Shown here piece after piece: positions 9,459 to 21,400 of a stretch of DNA of 64,000 nt. The DNA lies in the NCBI RefSeq assembly GCF_958450345.1, contig NC_088784.1, positions 93,177,947-93,241,946 of the forward strand, given 5' to 3'. The first letter of the stretch is position 1. Every line of letters starts with the position of its first letter. The position numbers and the translations under genes are program-made. The DNA is from Calliphora vicina. Its lineage: Eukaryota; Arthropoda; Insecta; Diptera; Calliphoridae. The notes below the pieces were generated by a model. That model made no database searches and was not told the DNA's origin. It was given only the letters and a program-made list of their open reading frames with translations.

Positions 9459-12400
9459 CTGGTAAAAGAGATTAAGAAAGTTTAAATTGAACTATTAGGA
9501 TTGAGTCCAACCTACCTTTACCGAATGCGTACACAACTGAATATTTTTAATACCCGTTTCACGATTAACCACCACCTGTATACCCCGCGATTTTGCCATA
9601 CAGCTGGAATGGCAACCAGATTTCACTATCCAATCACCATTATCACTGCGTATTGAAGAAGTTTTGGGCTGTGAAGATTCGGCCGGCACATGATCATTCA
9701 AATGATAACTGTATTTGTTCCAAGGTGAATAGGTTTCCGTCTTACGTTTGTAAGTATTGTCATTAGAATACTGGCCATGAAAAGGACGCAAAGCCACCTC
9801 TGAAATAGTAAATATTATAAGAAAATATTAATCAGTGTTAAAATAGGAATATAAAACAGATACAAACCATTTTCATATTTGCTTCTTACAGTAGTGGGTC
9901 CATAAATACGATCATTATTATTAACACCTCTTTCATTGTCATAATAATTGTTATTAACATTATTGCGATATTTAAAATTATCATTACGATCTACATAACC
10001 CGTATAGGAAGCCGTCACCGGTATATGATTGCTATACTGATTTGATGATCTTCTTATTGTATCATTCTCCATAGAATTTTGTTCGTATTTATCCTGGCGC
10101 TTACAAAATATCGCATCAATCTTATAATAATTTGCTGTGGAATTATCACATGAGAATTTTTCACATCTACCCTGTATGCAGTACGACGGATCATCGTTAC
10201 CATACAGTTTCGAACGACATGTAGTGCCATCCGGAAATTTCCACGATCTAGATTTGGTACCATTTGTTTTGGTTTTACAATAAACCTTACATGACTCCTC
10301 TATATTGCCCACAATCTGTTCGCCCTCTCCCGTTAAATCGGTATCAAACTTTTGGGCTCTTTCGCAAGCCTGCTGAGCAAAGTTCTCAATTGTTATGATC
10401 GGCACGCTATAGCACTGCTTGGCCACACAAGTCTCGTATTTTCGATCTCTGCCAATGCAACGTCGTTTGTAGTCGATACATTTGCGTGTGTGTATTTTAA
10501 GGCCGGTACTACCTTCACGCAAACGTTTCGAAGGACCATAAAGACAGCCAGAGTCACAGGCGCTGGGTTCACTCCATTCGCTCCAACTGCTAGAGGGCTG
10601 GTAGGAAGGAACACATAAATATTTTACAAGGAAACACTAAAGAAAATTGTTAATTAATACCTTTTGATACTCATGCAGTAAATGGCCCACTTTAGAAGTT
10701 TCCAAAAAGCTAGTCTTATCAAAATTTGCTTTTGCTACACCCGCAGTTTGCTTGGATGATGGGTACGACTCAGAGCGTTTGGCCACACAGAAGCCACTGC
10801 GACACCACTGTTACAATAATTACAAATTAAACAAGCCATTTTATATTAAAAATGTCCCTAACTTACATTATTATCCCCACAGGAGGTGCCCTCTAAGGCC
10901 GGATGAGAAGTCCAAGTATAACGATCTCTTTGACAATGCAAATCACGACAAATATCCGCCAGTGATTGGGTTCTGGCTCTATTCGAATCCTTGCCATATT
11001 TCAGCATACACTGATGATTGGCATCGAAACGTTCACCCGGCAAAATGCCATCAGCCGAATGATCTAGATTTTGTTTAAACTGACCAACATTAAACAAACA
11101 TTTGGCCTGTTTTAGTCTTAAATAAAAATTATTATTAGTTATTTTATTTAAAATAAACATAAAGAAAAACTTACTCCAAAAATTTATTCAACGACACCCT
11201 GGAGCACTGTGACCATGTTATTTTACCACTGCCCAGTGTGGGCGACATTATATGTGAGGTGGGATCACAACTCTGTTCCATTGTATCATGACGCATGCCT
11301 AAACTGTAAAATTTAATAGAAAAGTTAAGTTAATCGTAAATTATTTCTAGTTAGTTGTTATTATTCGCTGTTAACCTACTTATGTCCAATTTCATGGGCC
11401 ACAACAAAAACACTTTCAAAGTGTTTGCCCTCATTGATGGTGCACGATGATGTTGGTATACACATGCCAGCCACTGGTGCGAGACCAACAACTTGACTGA
11501 TCACTTTACCATTTTTACCCACCACATACAAATCAAGACCTTGAAAAAATCAATAAAAATGGATATAATGGCAAAAAAGCTTATTTAAGAGAAATCTCAA
11601 AAACAATACTGAAAAAATAATAAATTAAAAATAGAAAATAAAAAATAAAAAACATTTTGATGGGTAATTGTATTTCAATGTCAATTTGGGGTAATTTCCT
11701 TATGGTATTTTCAAAAAATCACTAGATAGAAAACTCAACAATATGTTGAATCTGCAAAATTGTAAAAGACAGCATTTGGTAATGAAGATTCCTTTTATGA
11801 ATTTTAACTTGTTTCTCAGATGTACGAATAGTAATAGCGAGTTCTTGTAGAGACAATTATCAATGAATCGATTAAGTTTCCATAAAGTTTGCTGATACTT
11901 GATGATAATTCTAGCTTATTATTCAATGAACATCTGGAGAAAGTCATCATGAAACGAAGTATTGTTTGCAAACTTTACAACCTTCCAGCTGCGGAAACAT
12001 TACAGCTATTCCTCTCAAATTGAGTAGAAGAGGACACTGATGAAACACCTTGACAACCCGGGAGTGAAACCTTATAAAAGGTTAGAAACTATTAAAACTT
12101 TTAAAATTTCAATAATTTATTTTTGTGAGTGATTTTCAGTATGAGAGCCATAGAGAAACATAGAGCGGAAACTAGAAAAAAAAACTCAAACAATAAAATT
12201 ACTCAAAATAATCACACATAAGAGTGTTGTTTTTGTTTTCACATAGTTTTTTCTACTAATACATTCTCACCACTTAGGTTATTGACAACTGAGTTAGGTC
12301 TTTGACAGGGGAGCTTTTGATTTATGCGAATTTATCTATAATGGGAGCTATGTCCAATTATAGAGCGATCGCCATGCAATTAGGTTGAGTGATTTCATTC

Positions 12401-15400
12401 TATATGCAACATATTTATATTGAATGGTTTTTGAATTTTCGGAAGTGGGAGCTATGATCAATTATAAATCGATCGGCACAAAATGTTTAAGTGCATAGTG
12501 AAAACGGATTCGTTGTGATTACCAAATTTGTAGCCAATCGAATTATTCGATTATTTTCACAGATTTGTTTGGTTATAGCGAAAGAAAGTCAGATGAAGAA
12601 TTATGATCGAAATATCAGAATTTTTCTACCCCAACAGAAAAAATCGGAAATAACGACTGAATGATTCGATTTGCCACAAATTCGGTTATCACAACCAAAA
12701 CTGTTTTCTCTGTGTGTGATTAATTCGTGGGGATATCTATATAAATCTTGCATTTATTAGCGATAAAGTCTTATTCCGGGAGGACATTCGTATGGGGGAT
12801 TGGTGAAATAATAGAACGATTTTTACCAGATTCAATAAGTTTCGTATTTTTATCGAAATATCTTCAAAATTTTATAGGTGGTTGTTAGGCTAATATTTTT
12901 GAGCGTTACAAACATCATCACTAACGCATAATTCCCCCCCTATGGTGTAGGGTATAATTAAAAACACAAAGCAAATATAAAATTTGGATTGAGTCTTGTT
13001 CAACCGTTCAAAAGAATTAATTATACCCTACACCACCATAGTGGGGAGGGTATTATGCGTTTGTGCAGATGTTTGTAACGCCCAAAAATATTAGTCTAAA
13101 ACCCACCTTAAAGTATACCGATCGACTTAGAATCACTTTCTGAGTCGATTAAACGATGTCCGTCCGTCCATCTGGCTGGTCGGCTGGCTGGCTGTCCATG
13201 TAAACCTTGTGCGCAGAGTACAGGTCGCAATTTTGTAGATATTTCGATCAAATCTGGTATATATTATTTTTTCGGCCCAAGGACCAAGCCTATTTAAACT
13301 GGCTGAAATCGGTCCATTATTTCACCTAGCCCCCATACAAATGTCCTTCCGAAATTGGACTTTATCGGTCATAAATGTTTAATTTATATATGTATCTCCA
13401 CAAATTCATTAAGTTTTATATATACAAATTTTGATACGATTGGCCCCATAGCTCCCATATGGACCCGCTTTCAAACATCACTTTAACGTGCATAAATCGC
13501 TTAAAAATGTTGGTATATACACAAAATTCAACATAGTTAACTTTCATATAGACATAGATCACACGACCTAATTTCATGCTGATCGGTCCATAATTGTTCA
13601 TAGCTCCCATATAAGGCCCTCTTCCGAAAATCACTCAAAAATATAAATTATTGAAATTTTAAAAGAAAAATGTTTGTGCTCATTTACTTGGTGTAGGGTC
13701 AAGCCCGACCATACTTTAATATAGACAATATGGATATCTAATGATAGATATTTCAAAGACCAGTGCAACGACTTATATAAGACCATATTATGTTGGACCT
13801 ACAATGGGTCAAAATCGAAAAAAAATATTTTTAACCCGAATTTTTTTTTTTACAAAAAGTTTTCTTTTCGCCAAATATTTAAAATAAAAAATTTTTTAAT
13901 TTTAAAAAAACAATTCCAAAAAATGTTTTTTCCAAAAAATAAAAAATAAACAATTTGGGAAAAAAAATATATTTTGTTTACCTAAAAATATTTAAAATTT
14001 TTATTTTGAAGTATAATTTGGTGAAGAGTATATAAGATTCGGCACAGCCGAATATAGCTCTCTTACATGTTACTCGATTTTTTTTTTAAATTCACTGTTT
14101 TAGGACAAGGTCACATAAAGTAGGTTACATGTCTACATCGATTTAAAAATTTCTTATTAGTAATTTCAGAAGCTAGTTCCTTTTAAATATGTAAAAAAAT
14201 CTTTGAGAAATATTAAAAACAATAGAGCTCCAGTTTCGTCAAATTTTAGCCATTTTTCAAACTAAATTCCAAATTTTTAATTCCATTATTTTTCACGACT
14301 AGGTGGCTTTTGATATGACCAAAAAATTTAGTTAGAAATCTATTAGAAATAAAAATATTAGAACATCCACTAAGATATTTTCGAAAAACAAAATAAAGTT
14401 AAGGTAATCAAGTAAGAGTGCTATATTCGGCTGTGCCGAATCTTATATACCCTTCACCAAATTATACTTCAAAATTTTAAAAATTTTTAGGTAAACAAAA
14501 TTAAATTTTTTTTCCAGTTGTATTTTTAAAATTTTTTTTTTAAATTAAAATTTTTTTTTTTTTAATTTTAAAAAATTTTTTTTTTGTTTTTTAAATTTTT
14601 TTTTTTTTTAAAAATTCGGGTTAAAATTTTTTTTTCCTATTTTGACCCATTGTAGGTCCAACTTACTATGGTCTTATATACGTCGTTGCAAATGTCTTTG
14701 AAATATCTATCATTAGATATTCATATTGTCTATATTAATGTCTTAGTAATCCAGATATAGGTCAAAAATAGGTCAAAAATCGAGGTTGTCTTGGTTTTTT
14801 CCTCATATCTCAGCCATTTGTGAACCGATTTTGCTGATTTTAAATATCAAAATTCTCGAATGCATGTCTGACAGAATTATTGAAGATTTAGATCCCGAAG
14901 ATATCTGGGGTCTTCAGAAAATTGATTTCAACAGACAGACAGACGGACGGACATGGCTTAATCGACTCCGCTATCTATAAGGATCCAGAATATATATACT
15001 TTATGGGGTCGGAAATGAAAAATGTAGAAATTACAAACGGAATGACAACCTTATATATACCCTTCTCACGAAGGTGAAGGGTATAAAAAGGAAAATTTCA
15101 AAATTTGAATATCTTTTAATATATAAGAGATAACTTAGTGAAGAAGGCACCTTCCTAAATAACTCCCCACTTGTATTCTAACAGAGTGATAGCAAATTTC
15201 ATTTTCTTAGAGCCTATATCCTGCTTTACGATTCCTTTATATATCATTTTGCAATCGGAAGACGATTGCGACCCGAATGACGCCACTGCGTTGGAAAGTA
15301 ATTCGAAATGTCTTTAATTAGATATCCATATTATCTATATACATATATATATGACTTAGTTGTCGAGACAAATCAGCTTCCAAGTGGAAGATCACGATAC

Positions 15401-18400
15401 CAAAATCATGTCTTCTGTAAAGGCGACGATGAGAGCAACGTTCGCTAAACAGCTCCCGCAAATTGGTTTAATCACCATACAGAAGCAATGATTTTTATAT
15501 GTTGAGTTCCCACTTGACAGCTTTATATTGCATCAAAAAAGCTCAATTTCGATGTACATGAAATAAAAGTATTTTACTCACCTGTCAATATCACCGCATG
15601 ATCAAAACGCAGACCCGTATGCTCCGATGGATTCAAATCATTTTGCCATTTACAAAAATTACTCAAATATATATCAATATCACTAGATCTTCTCAATTCG
15701 GGTGGATCTTTTTCTAAAATTTCCAAACGTTTTAAAACGAAATTCACCCGTTTACCCAGCGAAGGATGATTGTATAGTAATTGTACGCCATTGATCATGG
15801 CCAATACGAAACGTATCAAATGTGAGCTGGTATCTTTGGGAAAGTTTTTCGCCATGTGTTTATACAAATCGATATCGACAAAAATGGCCGTTTCGATGTG
15901 TAAAATATCGGGTACATTTGAATATTGGCTGGCGGAGTTTATGTAACGTTTGTTACGCTTAGAATGCTGAGATTCTTCTCGATATTTGTGATCGTGATAC
16001 TTGTGATGGCCACCGACTGATGATGTTTTTGCATTGTGATGATATTGTTGATGATGGTGATTGTGGTGATGCTGTTGATGATGATGATGTCTGGGTTTGA
16101 AACGTAAATTCAAGGGTAACTGATGGTGATGATGTTGAGCTGTGTGATGTATACTGTGTTGCTTATCGTCGCCTTCGATATTTCTTGTTGTTCTCATGGT
16201 GGCTTCATAGTCTTCATTAGTGGGCAGTTCTAAATTCAAATCATTAAACTCCTCTTCCTCCGGTTCAAATTGTATATTCTCATCTAATATTGTGGAATTT
16301 CTCCAAGATGTATCGAAAACTTCTCTTTCCGTTTCCAAAATAATATGCGAATTATTACCAAATCTTTGGGGTAATGGATGTATAATAAAATCCGTATTGT
16401 TGTGATGGAAAACTCCACGCTACAAATAAATATAAATAGAACTCTATTTTAATTAAACTTTCAACAACCTACCACATTTTCCTCATCGCAAAGGTCAAGT
16501 GCTGAGTTTTCATTGTGATAGAAACATTTCTCCAATCTAGTCACTAATTTATGGGAATTTTCAATCAGTTGCGATGAATTGGCATAGCGTCGTATGAACA
16601 CAAACGAATCGTCAATTAATTTTGGCGTTTGCTGCAGCTTCAAATTGACCAAGTGTTCGTTATCTGTGGAGAAGTAAAAAAAAACAATTTTTGATTTCAT
16701 TAGAGCAGAGCATTTAAATATCACTTTTGCTGTTTTGTGTTTGTTTGTTTGGTTGGTTGCATTCATGTCAGATGCAAATGTAATGGAAATGCATTGACCG
16801 CAAACCATTTTATTGTTTGTTTTATTAATAATTTCCAGCTCAATAGAAGAACACAAAGAGTTAGAAATGTTGTGAAGGTACTAGAGCGTACTTTTGAGTT
16901 GTGTTAATTTAGTTTTATTTTTTACAGTAGCAAATTGTTTAAGTATACAGGGTCGATTAGACAACCATAGGCCCTTATTGTTTTTAAAAATGTATCTGTA
17001 GTTTAAGTTTATTAGCCTATATAGGGCGGCACAGTGGATCCAAAACTCAAATATCTAAAATCTTTAATAACTCTGTTAATACTGCGATTTTAGCCAAAAC
17101 AAGATCAATCTGTGATCACTCATATTTCACACCAAAAATCGATTTTTTGTATAAAAAACTCAAATATCTTAAATCGTTAATAACTTTGCAAATACTGCGT
17201 TTATAAGGAAAATAAGCTCAATCTGTGATCACTCATATTTTATACCACAAATCGATTTTTGGTATAAAAAACTCAAATATCTTAAATCGTTAATAACTTT
17301 GTAAATACTGCGATTCTAGCCAAAATAAGCTCAATCTGTGATCCCTCATATTTCATACCAAAAATCGATTTTTAGTAAAAAAACTCAAATATCTTAAATC
17401 GTTAATAACTTTGTAAATGCTGCGATTCTAGCCAAAATATGCTCAATCTGTGATCCCTCATATTTCATACCAAAAATCGATTTTTAGTATAAAAGACTCA
17501 AATATCTTAAATCGTTAATAACTTTGTAAATACTGCGATTTTAGCCAAAATAAGCTCATTCATATTTCATCGATTCGAAATAAAAAAAATTGATTTTTTG
17601 TATAAAAAACTCAAATATCTTAAATCGTTAATAACTTTGTCAATACTGCGATTTAGACTAAAATAAGCTCAATCTGTGATCACTCATATTTCATAACAAA
17701 AATCGATTTTTAGTATAAAAAAAACTCAAATATCTTAAATCGTTAATAACTTTGTAAATACTGTAATTTAAGCCAAAACATGCTCAATCTGTGATCACTC
17801 ATATTTTATACCAAAAATCGATTTTTAGTATAAAAAAACTCAAATATCTTAAATCATAAATAACTTTGTTTAAATATAAGAAAGTTTCGAAATATCTTGC
17901 TTTTTATTTTTTGGAGTGTATAACAGTATCATTGCAATCAGCCCCACTATACATAGTTTTAAGAAACTAACTGTTGTTAGTTATTTAAATTTTTGTTAAA
18001 CTTGAATAATATTCAATGCTAATTATTTCTACTAAATAATAAACAAAAGAAACTGTAAAAAACCCCACTATTTATTTATGATTATTCAAACAAAATTGTG
18101 CCTTACAATTCAAGAAAAGAGGTCAAAATGTTAAACATTAAAATGGTACCTTAAAAAAAAGCAGTACAAAGCAAACAATAAAAATTATAAGCCAAAATGT
18201 TTCTACAAAAAACATTCATCTGTACATAGTCTTAAATAACTAACAAGTAAGAATTTTATATTCGGCTAGGCCGAATCTTATACACCCACCACCAATATTA
18301 TATGGTAACAGAATGTGGGTCTACGACCAATTATTTGATGTGTTCGAAACTTTTGGTGGAGCCACAAGATTTTGTAGTATGTTTTTTGCATATATGGAAC

Positions 18401-21400
18401 TAATGTAAGTAAAATTTTGTTTCGGTATCTATAATTATAAGACATTTTTGTAGGTTAATGTATTTTTCGGAAGTGGTCCTTATTTGGGAGCTATGATTAA
18501 TTATAGGCCGATCTTCATACGACAATTTTTATACATATTATAATTATTTTTGTATAATTTGAACTTCATAACCATCTTTATAAAGGATTTATGTGTATTT
18601 GAGTGATTTTAGAAAGTGGACTTTATATGGAACATATGATCAAATATGGACCGATCGAATGATAGTTTTTGATTTATTTTGACATGAAACTTATATTTGT
18701 TGAATTTTGTATGAATAATAGCCGCCAAATTACTTACATACATTATTCATACATCAATATACCCGCTATAGACCCGGTTAAATTGTATTTAAAATCGACA
18801 AAATCTGAGATATAAGGAAATAACCGGACAACCTCGATTTATGGTCTATTTTTGATTTATATCTGGATTACTAAATCATTAATAGACAATATGGATATCT
18901 AATGATAGGTATTGTAAAGTCCATCGCAACGATGTATAAAAGGCTAAAGTAAGTTGGACCTACAATGGGTCAAAATCGGGAAAAATATTTTCTAACCCGA
19001 ATTTTTTTTTACCAAAAAAAAAATTTTTGTCATTGATTTTATTCATTAATAAAAAAAAAAGTTTTGAATAAAAAAATTAAAAAAAACTATTTTGAAAAAA
19101 AATCTTAAATTTTTGAAAAACAATTTTGAAAAAAAAAAATTTTTGTTTTGACAAAATATTTAAAATTTTTATTTGAAAGTATAATTTGAAGAAGAATATA
19201 TATGATTCGGCTCAGCCCTACGTCCTTCCCTCGAAGTCCTATCGTGCCTTCAACAGACAGACGGACGGTCATTGATAGATCGTTTTAGAATCTTATGAGG
19301 ACCCATAATATATATCTTTTTTATAACTACGACGAATTTTTCGACATGTTACAAACGGAATGACAAAATCAATAGATCCCCCATATTTTTGGTGGTGGAT
19401 AAAAAAAAAAGTAGAGGAACAAATTCGAAATACTTATAAAGTAAACTCGTACATACCTTTGATTTGCACTGATACCAGTGGCATTGTTGGGGCGCCACCT
19501 TGACGTTTTGTTGTAGCTGTTGATTTTTCTGTTGTTGTTGGCGTATTAAGTGCTGCTGCTGCTTGTGCAGATGCCACATTGTCAGATCTCTTAAAACGTT
19601 GTACGCTTGCCTGAGTGGTACTTTGAAATCTTTTATGGGGAACCACCTCCTCCTCATCGTCATCATCATTATTATCAGCATCATGCTTGTTATTTCTGTT
19701 GCTGTTGTGTTTATCAACAACATCTTCCGCTCTAGCCTCCGCTACTCTTTCGGCTGTACGGTACTGTAGATGCACCAGTTTAACTGAACGTTCTATTAAA
19801 ACAGGAGAAGAGAATGGAATAGAGTAAATGAAAAACTACAATCAATTTAAATAGAAGCAGTCGTTGTATAAAATCGTTTGATGTTGTTTTCTTTTTCCTT
19901 CCTAGATTCGTGCATATTGAATTCCTATTAAATACAAAGTTTAAGGTTGTTGTTTTATTTTTTCGTATGATGTGGTCTGTTCTGTTCTGGTTTGGTTTGG
20001 CCTGGTCTTGTATGGTTGGGGGCATAGTGTGTCGGTTTTGCGCCAAGAAAAACAAACATTTGCTACAAATTGCACTCAAGAAAAACAAATGAAAAAACTG
20101 CATAAACTGCATTGCACACAAAGTCAGTCGATTTAAAATACTTAAGCAGTCTTTTAATAATACTTTTAATCATTTCAAAACAAAAAGAGATCAACAAATT
20201 TAAGTTCAAGTTTACAATCATGCATATTTATGAATTAATAGAATATAAAAATTTAATTGAACACTGTTTTGTGGTTTTACCTAAATTTCATAATTTGCTT
20301 GATTGATTGATTGATTGATTGATTACTTGATCCGTTTTGATTATTTTGCTATTAATTTATTTTAATAATTAACCATAAGTGTTTTACATGTAATTTAATG
20401 CTTGTGGCGTGTTGCAACATCGATTTCTATTGCAAAAATCAAATCAAGTACAGGCGTCAGTTTAATGTGTAAGCACTAAAGTATGTGTTTATTTATTGAT
20501 TTCAACAGATAGATGGACAAACAAAAATCGCTCTATTGACTCCGCTAATTATGAGAACCCAGAATATATATATGGGGAATTTCATGTCAAGTGAACCAAC
20601 TTTTTAAGTCGATGTCTTCCGATCGGGATGAAATTTGCACTAATATTGAATAGTAATTCAGACACAATTTTTCAACAAGATCAGTCTGGAACTCTTTGAG
20701 TTAGAGTGGGTCAAAATTTGAAATTTTGCACAAACAGTTTTTTTTCTCATCCATGTAAGTTATTACCTATTGTTCTTAGCAAAATGTGTCCCAAATAGTT
20801 TAGATAGCTATTTCTTCAATCTTTCTAAAAAAAATTAAACAAGTAAGAAAGTATTGTCGGCCAAGCCCGACCATATAATATCCTACACTAAGTAAATGAG
20901 CAAAATCATTTTTCTTTTAAAATTTCAATAATTTATTTTGTGAACGAATTTCGGAAGAGTGCTATGATGGGAGCTATGACTAATTATGGACCGATCGCCA
21001 TGAAATTAGATCATGTTATTTATCTCTATATGAGAGTATTTTATGTTGAATTTTATGTTAATACTAAAATTTTTAAGAGATTTATGCTCGTTAAAGTGGT
21101 TTTCGGAAATAGGCCTTATATGGGAGCTATAACTTATTATGGGCCGATCGCCATGAAATTTGATTGTGTGATTTATGTCAATATATTAATAAAATGTAAA
21201 CAAAAATCTATGAGTTTTTTTATCTTTTGGCTGAAGATGACACAACGGTACCAGGTCCCTTTCGGTACCTTGCAGGTCCTCCACAAAGTAAATTTTGTAA
21301 ATAACTTCCTGAATATTTCAATATTTCATAAAAAAAATAAAACTTTTTCAACGATTTAAAGTCTTGGTCCACAAAGGGTTAAAGTGATTTTCGGAAATGA

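Noticed and set aside
10352..10618. Plus-strand ORFs over 10352-10618, 10752-11078 and 16220-16405
   Set aside because: They are antisense to, or frame-shifted from, well supported ADAMTS exons.
11540..11760. Possible extra exon between exons 5 and 6
   Set aside because: Phases of exons 5 and 6 fit directly (GLDLYVV), and the catalytic domain would be broken by an insertion.
19349..19723. Minus ORF with MMLIIMMMTMRRRW and Gln runs
   Set aside because: It is another frame of ADAMTS exon 3; the acidic exon frame has the right splice phases at both sides.
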